A stretch of DNA of 64,000 nt from Actinomadura citrea. Its GTDB lineage: Bacteria > Actinomycetota > Actinomycetes > Streptosporangiales > Streptosporangiaceae. The notes beneath the pieces were generated by a model, which did no database searches, was not told the DNA's origin, and saw only the letters and a program-made list of their open reading frames with translations. Each line of letters opens with the position of its first letter. Positions within the stretch are counted from its first letter, which is position 1. The stretch spans positions 3,224,001 to 3,288,000 of the forward strand of contig NZ_JACCBT010000001.1 of assembly GCF_013409045.1 (NCBI RefSeq), read 5' to 3'. The position numbers and the translations under genes were made by a program. Shown in pieces: positions 54,330-63,554 of the stretch.

Positions 54330-55219
54330 CTCATGGAACGTTCCGATGGGCCGCCGCGTCCCGCCCGGGCGTGGGCGCGGCCGATCGGAACGATGAGCGG
54401 CCGGTCTCCCACCGGGTCGTCGATCACCTCGGCGCGCAGCCCGAACGCCTCGCCCAGCAGCTCGGCGGTGATCACGTCCCTCGGGTGCCCCTGCGCCAGG
54501 ATCGACCCCGCCCGCATCACGACGAGGTTGTCGCTGTAGCGCGCGGCCAGGTTGAGATCGTGGAGCACCATGACCACGGTGCGCCCCGACTCGTGCAGGT
54601 CGTCCACGAGGTCCAGGACATCGATCGCGTAGGCCAGGTCCAGATACGTGGTCGGCTCGTCCAGCAGCAGGAGGTCGGTGCCCTGCGCCAGGATCATCGA
54701 GATCCAGACACGCTGGCGCTGCCCGCCGGAGAGCGTGTCGACCGGACGATCCGCCAGATCCGACACCTCGGTCATGGCGAGCGCGCGCTCCACGACGTCG
54801 GCGTCGTCCGAGGACCACTGCCGCAGCCAGCTCTGGTGCGGATGGCGGCCCCTGGCGACGAGGTCGGCGACCGTCAGTCCCTCCGGCGCGACCGGCGCCT
54901 GCGGCAGCAGGCCGAGCTTCTTCGCCACGTCCCTCGTCCGGAGCCCGGCGATGTCGGCGCCGTCCAGCACGACCGCGCCTCTGGCCGGTCTGAGCAGGCG
55001 CGACAGGGTCCGCAGCAGGGTCGACTTCCCGCAGCCGTTGGGCCCGATGATCGTGGTGATGACCCCGGACGGGATCTGCACGTCGAGTCCGTCGATGACC
55101 GTCCGCCCGCCGTAGCCGACGGCGACGCCCCTGGCGGCGAGCCGCGCCGCGCCGTCGCCGGATCCGGCCCGCCCGGCGGCCGCGAGATCCGGTTCGCCTT
55201 TTCTGCGCCGCGCCATCAT
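54326..55219 (-). CDS. Ferric-siderophore ABC transporter ATP-binding protein (FepC/FhuC type)
   Basis: 297 residues from ATG 55219, which overlaps the permease stop by four bases. Walker A GPNGCGKST, Q-loop LGLLPQAPVAPEGLTV, signature DTLSGGQRQR, Walker B LLLLDEPTTYLDL and switch His in VMVLHDLNLAARY, all canonical for FepC. Energises the two FecCD permeases encoded upstream. The final residues overlap the iron box of the next operon. Confidence 0.95.
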   Translation of the reverse strand: MMARRRKGEPDLAAAGRAGSGDGAARLAARGVAVGYGGRTVIDGLDVQIPSGVITTIIGPNGCGKSTLLRTLSRLLRPARGAVVLDGADIAGLRTRDVAKKLGLLPQAPVAPEGLTVADLVARGRHPHQSWLRQWSSDDADVVERALAMTEVSDLADRPVDTLSGGQRQRVWISMILAQGTDLLLLDEPTTYLDLAYAIDVLDLVDDLHESGRTVVMVLHDLNLAARYSDNLVVMRAGSILAQGHPRDVITAELLGEAFGLRAEVIDDPVGDRPLIVPIGRAHARAGRGGPSERSMS

Positions 55220-56286
55220 GCCGCCTTCCTCAGGTTCGCCCGCACCAGCAGATAGACGAGGAAGGGGCCGCCGATCGCGGCGGTCACCACGCCGACCGGC
55301 AGAGCCGCCGGCAGCGCGGTGCGCGCCACCAGGTCCGCGCCGGTCAGCAGCGACGCCCCCACCAGGCCGGAGGCCGCCAGCGGCGGCGTCGGGCACCTCG
55401 CCAGCCGCATCGCCACCTGCGGCGCCACCAGCGCGACGAACGGGACCGGGCCCGCCGCGCTCACCGCCACGCCCGCCAGCAGCACCGCGCACAGCAGCAT
55501 GACCGCCCGCACCGCCGAGTACCTGACGCCCAGGCCGGCGGCGACCTCGTCGCCGAAGTGCATCGGCCTGAACTGGAACGCGGCGCCCGCCACGACGGCC
55601 AGGAGGACGAGCGTGCAGCCCAGCGCGGCCCAGGCCTGGTTCCACGACCGGCCGTCCAGCGAGCCGACCAGCCACACCTGGGCGCGGGCCACGTCGGTGA
55701 TGTCGGCCGTGACCAGCAGCCAGGTCGTGACCGCCTGCATCAACGCGCTCACCGAGACGCCGATGAGGACGAGCCGGAAGCCGTCGATCCCGCGGCGCCA
55801 CGCCAGGAGATACACCAGCAGACCGGTGCCGAGACCGCCCGCGAGCGCCGCCGCGGGAAGCCCGACGGATCCGGTGACCGCCGCGGTGGCCCCGCCCGAC
55901 ACCGTCAGCAGCAGCACCGCGACCGCGGCGGCGCCCTGGGTGATCCCCAGGACGTCCGGGCTGGCCAGCGGGTTGCGCGCGATGGACTGGGTGATCGCAC
56001 CCGAGACCCCGAGCGCGACCCCCACGACGAGCCCGGCCAGGGCGCGCGGCAGCCGCAGGTCCATGATCACGAATGTGTCGAAGCGCTCGCCGCGGCCGAG
56101 AAGCGTGGCGACCACCCGGGGCAGGCCGATCGGGAAGTCGCCGGCGCCGATGGACAGGCAGAACACCAGGAAGGTCGCCGCCGCCAGCAGCAGCGTGACC
56201 AGGACGGGCCAGGGCCGCCAGACGAACGACACCCGGCCGAGCCGCACGCCCGGCGCCACCGGCCGCTTGAGGTCCGTCGCGCTCAT
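55216..56286 (-). CDS. FecCD-family iron-siderophore permease (second subunit)
   Basis: 356 residues from ATG 56286, overlapping the first permease's stop (ATGA). About nine to ten spans. Characteristic FecCD segments: FVIMDLRLPRALAGLVVGVA, GAITQSIARNPLASPDVLGI, and the ATPase-contact region VALVAPQVAMRLAR. Forms the channel as a heterodimer with the 56283 gene. Longer in-frame extensions upstream lie inside the other permease gene and were rejected. Confidence 0.95.
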   Translation of the reverse strand: MSATDLKRPVAPGVRLGRVSFVWRPWPVLVTLLLAAATFLVFCLSIGAGDFPIGLPRVVATLLGRGERFDTFVIMDLRLPRALAGLVVGVALGVSGAITQSIARNPLASPDVLGITQGAAAVAVLLLTVSGGATAAVTGSVGLPAAALAGGLGTGLLVYLLAWRRGIDGFRLVLIGVSVSALMQAVTTWLLVTADITDVARAQVWLVGSLDGRSWNQAWAALGCTLVLLAVVAGAAFQFRPMHFGDEVAAGLGVRYSAVRAVMLLCAVLLAGVAVSAAGPVPFVALVAPQVAMRLARCPTPPLAASGLVGASLLTGADLVARTALPAALPVGVVTAAIGGPFLVYLLVRANLRKAA

Positions 56287-57350
56287 GAGGTCCTGAGCCT
56301 TCCGCGCCACACCAGGGCCGCGAAGAACGGGGCGCCGAGGAGCGCGACGACGATGCCCGCGTCCAACTCGCCCGGCCGCGCGACCAGGCGGCCCGCGATG
56401 TCGCAGACCAGGAGGACGACGGCGCCGAGCAGCCCCGCGTACGGAACGAGCCAGCGGTAGTCCGGACCGGTCAGGTGACGCGCCACATGGGCCACCATGA
56501 GCCCGAGGAACGCGATGGGGCCGCACGCGGCGGTCGCCGCGCCCGCCAGCAGGGTGACGGCGACGATGCCGACCGTCCGGCTCCGCGCGATGTTCACCCC
56601 CACCGCCCGGGCGACGTCGTCACCCAGGCTCAGGAGGTTGACGGCGGGCAGAACGGTCAGCGCCAGGACGAGCCCGACCACGACGAACGCGGCCACCGGC
56701 CAGATGACGCGGAATCCCACACCGGCCACCGACCCCGCGTTCCAGAACCGCAGCGCGTTCAGCGACTGCCGGCCCGACAGCGCGACCGCCGTGGTCATCG
56801 CCGCCAGGAACACGGTGACCCCCTGCCCGGCCAGCGCCAGCGTCAGCGGGTTGCCGGCCCCCCGCCCGATGCTCGCCAGCCCGAACACCACGGCCCCGGC
56901 CGTCGCCGCGCCCAGGAACGCGAACCAGACGTACTGGAGCGGGCTGGTGAACCCGAAGAGGGAGATCGCCGACACCACGGCGAACGAGGCGCCGGAGTTC
57001 ACCCCCAGCAGGCCCGTGTCGGCGATCGGGTTGCGCGTGCACCCCTGGATCAGTGCCCCGCCGACCCCCAGGGCGGTGCCCGCCACGATCGCGAGCACCG
57101 TCCGGGGCACCCGCACCGTCTGCACGATGAGCCTGATCTGGGTGAGCCGCTGATCGGAGCCCGGCGCCGCGAACAGCCCGTCCCAGACCTCGCCGGGGCT
57201 CAGCGCCCGCGCTCCGACGGCCAGCGACGCCGCGCCCGCGGCCGCGAGCACCGCGACGAGCACGCCCAGCCCCGCGACGCGCCGCCTGCGCGCCGCCGCG
57301 ACCCCGGCCCCGGGACGGGCCGCGGACGGCTTCCTCGTGACCGCGCTCAT
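56283..57350 (-). CDS. FecCD-family iron-siderophore permease (first subunit)
   Basis: 355 residues. FecCD motifs: VRVPRTVLAIVAGTALGVGG, ALIQGCTRNPIADTGLLGVN, and the coupling region PIAFLGLMVAHVARHL. Hydrophobic spans alternate through the whole length. First gene of the permease-permease-ATPase operon; an IdeR-like box lies 54 bases upstream. Confidence 0.95.
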   Translation of the reverse strand: MSAVTRKPSAARPGAGVAAARRRRVAGLGVLVAVLAAAGAASLAVGARALSPGEVWDGLFAAPGSDQRLTQIRLIVQTVRVPRTVLAIVAGTALGVGGALIQGCTRNPIADTGLLGVNSGASFAVVSAISLFGFTSPLQYVWFAFLGAATAGAVVFGLASIGRGAGNPLTLALAGQGVTVFLAAMTTAVALSGRQSLNALRFWNAGSVAGVGFRVIWPVAAFVVVGLVLALTVLPAVNLLSLGDDVARAVGVNIARSRTVGIVAVTLLAGAATAACGPIAFLGLMVAHVARHLTGPDYRWLVPYAGLLGAVVLLVCDIAGRLVARPGELDAGIVVALLGAPFFAALVWRGRLRTS

Positions 57351-57403
57351 GTGCGCCCGCCGAGCCCGGTCAGCACGCTTTTCCTCCGATATCGGCCATC
57401 AAA

Positions 57404-57422
57404 TGAGGGAAGCCTAACCTAA
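57404..57422 (-). promoter_or_regulatory. IdeR/DmdR1-like iron box upstream of the permease operon
   Basis: On the minus strand TTAGGTTAGGCTTCCCTCA matches 16 of 19 bases of the IdeR consensus, with the first 12 perfect. It shares the downstream GCTTCCCT with the other box (CCTTCCCT). Expected to couple permease expression to iron level. Confidence 0.8.
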
Positions 57423-57932
57423 CGTGATGCGACCGGCCGCTTTGCCCTCGATCCGTGGCGACGGCGCCCCGCCGAGCGGTGCGGCCGATCTGCCCGCACA
57501 CCTGTGCGCGGCTCGACTCGGCCCTCCTGCGCGTCACGCCGTTGGGGGATCGCGGGGGACTGGCGCCGTCGTGTGACGCCCGGCGAGTCCGGCGGACCGA
57601 GCTCTGATGGAGGCCGGGCCTTCCTTCACTGACCGGTTCTCGCGAAGCGCAGCGATTTCGCCTTATTTGCAACCTTTGGGTTGTTCTGTTCCTTTAACGA
57701 TGACCGCTCCGTTCACACGCCCTTTGTGGGTGGGCGAGTCAGGGGTTTGCGGTGAGCCGTTGTTTTTCGGGGGTGGGCGGGTTTTACCGGGGGTTTCCGG
57801 ACTTGGTCTGTTGTGGGGCGGGGTGCGGGTGGAGCGTGGGGATCATTCGGGTACGCCGGTTGGTGTCCGTAGATGTCCGGGGGGTCGTACGCTGTCCTCC
57901 TGGTCCTGTTCGGGTCGACCGGCGGGGGTGCC
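57423..57932. other. Non-coding region between iron locus and deacetylase gene
   Basis: No supported gene in about 510 bases. Composition is less G/C-rich than coding DNA from about 57,650 to 57,760. A weak hairpin CAACC/GGTTG with T-rich tail lies at 57670-57700. The last part carries the likely promoter of the deacetylase gene but no clear -35/-10 pair. Confidence 0.5.
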
Positions 57933-59057
57933 GTGCCTCTCCTTCACAAGATCGCTGGAGTTGTGGTCGTCTGCGCCGTGGTCCTGGGGCTGACGCTTCC
58001 CGGGGGGCGGAAGGAACATCGCAGGGAGAATGTGGCGGAGCGGGCTGGAGCCGCGTCCGAGGCGACGCCCACCGCGCGGGCGGCCAAGGCGGGGATCGCG
58101 CCATCGCCCGGGGCTTCGGCGAGCGCGACGCCTTCGGTGACGGTGTCCACGCCCATTCCCGCGGCGGCGGCCGGGGCGGTCGCGGTCAAGGCGAACGAGC
58201 TGGGGCAGATCCCGGTGCTGATGTACCACCGGATCATGAAGAAGCCGGAGCTGTCGCTGGACCGGTCGAGCAAGGAGCTGTACGACGAGCTGACCGGGCT
58301 CGCCAAGGACGGCTACCACCCGATCACGGCGGCCGAGTTCGTCAGCGGGCGGATCGACGTGCCGGCCGGCCGGCATCCCGTGGTGCTGACGTTCGACGAC
58401 AGCACGCCGGGGCACTTCGGGCTGGACCCGCAGGGCAACCCGGCGCCCGACACGGCCGTGGCGGTCATCGAGCAGGTCGCGCGGGAGAACCCGGGGTTCC
58501 GGCCGGTCGCGACGTTCTACCTGAACAAGGAGCTGTTCGGGATGGACGACACGCGGGCCGCCGCCGGGTTGGGGTGGCTCCGGCAGCACGGGTTCGAGCT
58601 CGGCAACCACACCGTGTCCCACCCGAGCCTGTCCGGCATGTCCGAGAAGGGCGTGCACAAGGAGATCGGCGACATGGAGGACCGGATCGTCCGGCTCACC
58701 GGGACGCACACGACGACGTTCGCGTACCCGTTCGGGGCCGTCCCGAAGAAGAAGGCGTGGGCCGAGAAGCAGGACGGCCGGTACGCCTTCCAGGGGATCT
58801 TCCTGGCCGGGTGGCGCCCGTCGATCTCACCGTTCGACGCCGACTTCGACCGGTGGAGCATCGACCGGGTGCGCTCCGAGGGCAAGATCAAGGAGAACGA
58901 CTGCACCAAGTACTGCTCCACGGCGTGGCTGGAGTACCTGGACAAGAACCCCGATGAGCGGTACACCTCTGACGGAGACCCGAACACCGTGACGTTTCCC
59001 AAGGCGGCCGAAGACCGGATCGCCAAGCAGTACCGGGGCTTTGCGCGGATGTACTGA
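57933..59057 (+). CDS. Secreted polysaccharide deacetylase (NodB-domain) family protein
   Basis: About 374 residues from GTG 57933, which gives a clean signal sequence (HKIAGVVVVCAVVLGLTLPG); an ATG at 57873 would add 20 residues. An Ala/Thr/Pro-rich linker leads to the NodB domain: PVLMYHRI, metal-binding Asp in VVLTFDDSTPGHF, HXXXH in GNHTVSHPSLSG, and TFAYPFGAVPKKK. Removes acetyl or similar groups from surface polysaccharide or peptidoglycan. A C-terminal Cys pair (ENDCTKYCST) may be disulfide-bonded. Confidence 0.9.
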   Translation: MPLLHKIAGVVVVCAVVLGLTLPGGRKEHRRENVAERAGAASEATPTARAAKAGIAPSPGASASATPSVTVSTPIPAAAAGAVAVKANELGQIPVLMYHRIMKKPELSLDRSSKELYDELTGLAKDGYHPITAAEFVSGRIDVPAGRHPVVLTFDDSTPGHFGLDPQGNPAPDTAVAVIEQVARENPGFRPVATFYLNKELFGMDDTRAAAGLGWLRQHGFELGNHTVSHPSLSGMSEKGVHKEIGDMEDRIVRLTGTHTTTFAYPFGAVPKKKAWAEKQDGRYAFQGIFLAGWRPSISPFDADFDRWSIDRVRSEGKIKENDCTKYCSTAWLEYLDKNPDERYTSDGDPNTVTFPKAAEDRIAKQYRGFARMY

Positions 59058-59077
59058 TCGCCGACGTCACCGGTGGA

Positions 59078-59106
59078 TTGACCACGGGGGTTCGGTCCCA
59101 TATCCT
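59078..59106 (+). promoter_or_regulatory. rpsA promoter (vegetative sigma type)
   Basis: TTGACC at 59078-59083 (5 of 6 for the -35 consensus) and TATCCT at 59101-59106 are separated by exactly 17 bases. The CATATCCTG context around the -10 is the same as at pyk. The leader of about 190 bases contains a hairpin ACGCGAC/GTCGCGT at 59191-59212. Confidence 0.7.
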
Positions 59107-59300
59107 GATCGCTGCGCTGTGGGCCTGCGCGCGCTTCGGACGGAGCAGGCTCGCGCTCGGTCAGGTCGGCGACATCGGTTCGGTTCACTGACGCGACGTT
59201 TCTTGGTCGCGTTCCCTTCCGGTTCTCGGCAGGGCGGATAACGGCCCTCCGCGCACAAGCCCATCACGACTTCCATGTCCGTACCGGAGCCAGCCGACAC

Positions 59301-60776
59301 ATGACGAGCAGCACCGAGGCCACCTCGACCACCCCGCAGGTAGCGGTCAACGACATCGGGTCCGAGGAAGCCTTCCTCGCGGCGATCGATGAGACCATCA
59401 AGTACTTCAACGACGGCGACATTGTCGAAGGCACTGTCGTCAAGGTCGATCGTGACGAGGTCCTCCTCGACATCGGCTACAAGACCGAGGGCGTCATTCC
59501 CTCGCGCGAGCTGTCCATCAAGCACGACGTGGACCCGAACGAGGTCGTCTCCACCGGAGACCACGTCGAGGCCCTCGTCCTCCAGAAGGAGGACAAGGAG
59601 GGCCGGCTGATCCTGTCCAAGAAGCGCGCCCAGTACGAGCGCGCCTGGGGCACGATCGAGAAGATCAAGGACGAGGACGGCATCGTCACCGGCACGGTCA
59701 TCGAGGTCGTCAAGGGCGGTCTCATCCTCGACATCGGGCTGCGCGGCTTCCTGCCCGCCTCGCTGGTCGAGATGCGCCGGGTCCGCGACCTGCAGCCCTA
59801 CGTCGGGCGCGAGCTCGAGGCCAAGATCATCGAGCTGGACAAGAACCGCAACAACGTGGTGCTGTCCCGCCGCGCCTGGCTGGAGCAGACGCAGAGCGAG
59901 GTCCGCCAGACCTTCCTCAACACCCTGCAGAAGGGCCAGGTCCGCAAGGGCGTCGTGTCCTCCATCGTCAACTTCGGCGCGTTCGTCGACCTCGGCGGCG
60001 TCGACGGTCTGGTGCACGTCTCCGAGCTGTCCTGGAAGCACATCGACCACCCGTCCGAGGTGGTCGAGGTCGGCCAGGAGGTCACGGTCGAGGTCCTGGA
60101 CGTCGACATGGAGCGCGAGCGCGTCTCCCTGTCGCTCAAGGCGACCCAGGAAGACCCGTGGCAGCAGTTCGCCCGCACCCACCAGATCGGGCAGGTCGTC
60201 CCGGGCCGCGTCACCAAGCTGGTCCCGTTCGGCGCGTTCGTCCGCGTCGAGGAGGGCATCGAGGGCCTGGTGCACATCTCCGAGCTGGCCGAGCGGCACG
60301 TGGAGATCCCCGAGCAGGTCGTCCAGGTCGGCGACGAGATCTTCGTGAAGATCATCGACATCGACCTCGACCGGCGCCGGATCAGCCTGTCGCTCAAGCA
60401 GGCCAACGAGGGCGCCGCGGGGATCGAGGAAGAGGACTTCGACCCGACCCTGTACGGCATGCCGGCCGAGTACGACGACCAGGGGAACTACAAGTACCCC
60501 GAGGGCTTCGACGCCGACACCGGCGAGTGGCTGGAGGGCTTCGACGAGCAGCGCGAGACCTGGGAGCGGCAGTACGCCGAGGCCCGCACGCGCTTCGACG
60601 CCCACCGCAAGCAGATCGAGGAGGCCCGCAAGGCCGAGGCGGAGGCCAGCGCCGAGCCCGCGGCCAGTGCTGAGACCTCCTACTCCGGCGGCGGCGAGAG
60701 CGAGTCCGGCGGTGGCGCCCTGGCCACCGACGAGGCGCTCGCCGCGCTGCGGGAGAAGCTCTCCGGCGGGCAGTGA
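59301..60776 (+). CDS. rpsA: 30S ribosomal protein S1
   Basis: 491 residues with four S1 (OB-fold) domains: GDIVEGTVVKVDRDEVLLDI, then GIVTGTVIEVVKGGLILDIG, then KGVVSSIVNFGAFVDLGGVD, then PGRVTKLVPFGAFVRVEEGI. The third and fourth have GLVHVSELSWKH and GLVHISELAERH. Four domains is the actinobacterial form (six in E. coli). A Glu/Ala/Ser-rich tail follows about residue 430. Brings mRNA to the 30S subunit. Gene order polA-rpsA-coaE is conserved in actinobacteria. Confidence 0.98.
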   Translation: MTSSTEATSTTPQVAVNDIGSEEAFLAAIDETIKYFNDGDIVEGTVVKVDRDEVLLDIGYKTEGVIPSRELSIKHDVDPNEVVSTGDHVEALVLQKEDKEGRLILSKKRAQYERAWGTIEKIKDEDGIVTGTVIEVVKGGLILDIGLRGFLPASLVEMRRVRDLQPYVGRELEAKIIELDKNRNNVVLSRRAWLEQTQSEVRQTFLNTLQKGQVRKGVVSSIVNFGAFVDLGGVDGLVHVSELSWKHIDHPSEVVEVGQEVTVEVLDVDMERERVSLSLKATQEDPWQQFARTHQIGQVVPGRVTKLVPFGAFVRVEEGIEGLVHISELAERHVEIPEQVVQVGDEIFVKIIDIDLDRRRISLSLKQANEGAAGIEEEDFDPTLYGMPAEYDDQGNYKYPEGFDADTGEWLEGFDEQRETWERQYAEARTRFDAHRKQIEEARKAEAEASAEPAASAETSYSGGGESESGGGALATDEALAALREKLSGGQ

Positions 60777-60846
60777 CGCCCAGCTGACGCGCCGTCCGCG
60801 CGCGGCCGCCACGGCGGCCCGCGCGGCGGCCGGTGAGACCCTGAAC

Positions 60847-60886
60847 ACGGCCGGAGAACGATCTTTCGAGATCGGCCTCCGGCCGT
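60847..60886 (+). terminator. Two-tier hairpin after rpsA
   Basis: ACGGCCGGAG (60847-60856) pairs with CTCCGGCCGT (60877-60886); inside, GATCT pairs with AGATC around TTCG. No T-run follows, but position and stability fit a transcription end for rpsA. Confidence 0.65.
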
Positions 60887-60992
60887 GCTGCGGTTGCGCC
60901 ACCATGACCGTGAAGGCACGCGCCGGTCCGCGGCGCTCCGCAGCATCCGCACGTCCCGAAGGTCCGCTCGTCCCCCGGGAGCAGTCGTTCAA

Positions 60993-62945
60993 TTGGCCAG
61001 CACAGACGTAGGCACCAGGACCGGCGGCCCGGCCGCGGCCGGCCCCCCGATCGTCCCGCAGGGCCCCGCCAGACTCGCGCTGATCGCCGTCACCGTCGCG
61101 GTGCTCGCGCAGACGCTGCGGTTCTCGCTGCCGCAGCTCGACCACTTCGCCGACGAGGCCGGGACCGCGTCCGCCGCAGGCGCGGTGCTCGTGGTCTACC
61201 TCGCAGGGTTCGCCGCCCCCCTGATCCGGCGCTTCGCCGGCCCGCGCGGGCTGCTGCTCGCCGGTGTCGGCGGGCTTTTCGCCGTCCGGCTCCTCGCGCA
61301 GGCGCTCGACCCGCGCACCTGGCTCGCGTTCGCCGGCACCGCCATCGGCATGATCGCCGTCGCGGCGCTGTACGAGGGCGCCCGCGGCCTGTCGGGGGTC
61401 GGGTTCGCCACCGCCACCGTCGCGGGCCTGTCCATCGACGGCGCCGTGCGGATGTGCTTCGCCACCTGGGACCCGGTGTGGCGCGACGGCTTCGGCCCCT
61501 GGCTGGCCTGCCTGGCGTTCGTCGGCGTCGGCGCCGCCGCGCTCTACCGCGAGCTGGCGTCCGGCCCCGTCTCCGCGCCAGGCGTGTCCTGGCGGGACGC
61601 GCTCGGCGCCGCGGCGTTCGGGCCGTTCCTCGCTCTGCAGATCCTCGTCCTCGCCAGCCCCGCGTTCGTCGCCTCGTCGGGTTGGCAGTCGCTGACCGGC
61701 GCGCACGTCGCGATCGTCATCGGGCAGGGCCTCGCGCTGGCGTTCCTCGCCTCCGGCCTCGCCGTGCGGGCCGTGCCGGGCGGCGTGTGCGTGCTCGGCG
61801 GGACGCTCCTCGGCGTCGGCGCGGGCGCCGTCGCCGGGACGTACGCGCTCTCCGGCATCGAGGTCGTCCCCGTCGTGATCGTCGGGCAGGTGCTGTCGGC
61901 GTGGCTGCTGGCGGTGGCGTGCCGCGCGCCGCTGCGCCGGGCCGGGACCGGCGGGCCCGTCTGGCGGGTGGACGCCGGCGCCGCGCTCGGCGGCCTGCTC
62001 GTCGCCGCGATCCTCATCCCGTACCAGGTCAGCGCCGTCTCGCCGCTGCCGGTCCCCAACAACCTGCTGCCCGGGCTCGCCGGCATCCTGCTCGGCGCGC
62101 TCGCGGCGATCGCCGCGGCGCGCGGCGGCCCGCTGCCCGCGCGCGTCCCGCTGCGGGCCCTCACCGCGGGCGCCGCCGCGCTGGTGCTGCTGGGCGGCAC
62201 CCTCGTGTTCACCGTGGCCGCGCCGGACGGCGAGGCCCCGGCCGCGCCCGCCGGGGGCCAGGTGCGGGTGCTCAGCTACAACATCCACGACGCGGTCAAC
62301 CAGTCCGGGCGCCTCGACCCCGAGGGCGTCGCCCGCGTCATCGAAGGGCAGCGCGCGCAGGTCGTCCTGCTGCAGGAGGCCGGGCGCGGGTCGCTGCTGT
62401 CCGGCACCACCGACGTCGCCGTGTGGCTGTCGCGGCGCCTCGGCATGAAGCTGATCTGGGGCCCGGCCGCCGACGGCCAGTTCGGCAACGCGATCCTGAC
62501 GTCGCTGCCGGTGCGCAGCTCCGGGACGGGCCGGATGCCGAAGGGCGACTGGTCGCAGATCCGCGGCTACGTGTGGGCGCGGCTCGCCGTCGGCCAGACC
62601 ACGATGGACGTGTGGTCGACGCACCTGGAGGGCGGCGGCGACCGGGGCGGCGAGCGGGCCCGGGAGATCGCGGCGCTGCTGCGGGCCTGGGGCGGCGCGC
62701 CCCGCACGATCATCGGCGGCGACTTCAACGCGGGTCCGGGCAGCCCGGAGCTGATCGCGATGACCGACGGCACCGACCTGCGCAACACCGCGATCGGCGG
62801 CGAGCAGTACCCGACCAGGTCCGACGGCACCAGCACCGACTGGGTCTTCGGATCGGACGGGGTCCTCGTCACCGACTACGACGTGCCCGAGTCCGACGCC
62901 TCCGACCACTACCCCGTCGCGGTGACCGTCCGGATCGGGCGGTGA
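60993..62945 (+). CDS. Multi-span membrane protein fused to an endonuclease/exonuclease/phosphatase domain (650 aa)
   Basis: Start is a TTG at 60993 with CGGGAGCAG upstream. Residues about 15-400 contain roughly ten hydrophobic spans (for example LALIAVTVAVLAQTL, VLVVYLAGFAAPLI, VPVVIVGQVLSAWLLAVA). Residues about 425-650 are an EEP metal-dependent hydrolase: VRVLSYNIHDAVN, VVLLQEAGRGS, VWSTHLEGGG, IIGGDFNAGPGS and DASDHYPV with the catalytic Asn, Glu, Asp and His. The EEP domain would lie outside and may act on lipids, phosphoinositides or nucleic acids. The substrate is unknown. Confidence 0.85.
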   Translation: MASTDVGTRTGGPAAAGPPIVPQGPARLALIAVTVAVLAQTLRFSLPQLDHFADEAGTASAAGAVLVVYLAGFAAPLIRRFAGPRGLLLAGVGGLFAVRLLAQALDPRTWLAFAGTAIGMIAVAALYEGARGLSGVGFATATVAGLSIDGAVRMCFATWDPVWRDGFGPWLACLAFVGVGAAALYRELASGPVSAPGVSWRDALGAAAFGPFLALQILVLASPAFVASSGWQSLTGAHVAIVIGQGLALAFLASGLAVRAVPGGVCVLGGTLLGVGAGAVAGTYALSGIEVVPVVIVGQVLSAWLLAVACRAPLRRAGTGGPVWRVDAGAALGGLLVAAILIPYQVSAVSPLPVPNNLLPGLAGILLGALAAIAAARGGPLPARVPLRALTAGAAALVLLGGTLVFTVAAPDGEAPAAPAGGQVRVLSYNIHDAVNQSGRLDPEGVARVIEGQRAQVVLLQEAGRGSLLSGTTDVAVWLSRRLGMKLIWGPAADGQFGNAILTSLPVRSSGTGRMPKGDWSQIRGYVWARLAVGQTTMDVWSTHLEGGGDRGGERAREIAALLRAWGGAPRTIIGGDFNAGPGSPELIAMTDGTDLRNTAIGGEQYPTRSDGTSTDWVFGSDGVLVTDYDVPESDASDHYPVAVTVRIGR

Positions 62946-63037
62946 GCGGACGCCGGCGGCGCCCGCCGCTAGGGTCATGAGATGAGCGAAGCGAGCCGGG
63001 GGGTGCGGGGGGCCGGCCCCCCGCGAGGAGACCGCCC

Positions 63038-63544
63038 ATGAGCGCCGAGACGGTCGCGATCGAGCGGGCGGCCCCCGGGGACGCGGGGGAGATGATGACC
63101 GTCCAGCGGGCCGCCTACGTCTCGGAGGCGCAGCTGTACGGCGACCCGTTCATCCCCCCGCTGGTGGAGTCGGCCGAGCAGCTGCGCAAGGTGCTGGCGG
63201 GCGACGCCGTGGCGCTGAAGGCGGTCATGGGCGGCCGCCTCGTCGGCGCCGTGCGGGCCCAGTTCAGCGACCGCACGTGCCTGGTCGGGCGGCTCGTCGT
63301 CGTCCCCGACCTGCAGCGCCGCGGCATCGGGCGGCGCCTGCTGACGGAGCTGGAGGGCGAGATCGCCGGGCGCGCCGACGCGTGCGTGCTGTTCACCGGC
63401 CACCTGAGCGAGGCGAACCTGCGCCTGTACCGGGGGCTCGGCTACTCCGAGACGCACCGGGAGCGCGTCGCCGCGCACCTCACCCTCGTGCACATGCGCA
63501 AGACCCTCGTCCCCGCGGGAACCGCCCAGCCGCCGCGCCGCTAG
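63038..63544 (+). CDS. GNAT-family N-acetyltransferase (168 aa)
   Basis: Acetyl-CoA binding motif A reads [20 protein letters not shown] and motif B-like [20 protein letters not shown]. Transfers an acetyl group to an amine; the acceptor is unknown. The ATG at 63038 follows GCGAGGAGACC. It ends 10 bases before coaE and may be cotranscribed. Confidence 0.9.
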   Translation: MSAETVAIERAAPGDAGEMMTVQRAAYVSEAQLYGDPFIPPLVESAEQLRKVLAGDAVALKAVMGGRLVGAVRAQFSDRTCLVGRLVVVPDLQRRGIGRRLLTELEGEIAGRADACVLFTGHLSEANLRLYRGLGYSETHRERVAAHLTLVHMRKTLVPAGTAQPPRR

Positions 63545-63554
63545 GGTGTGTCCC

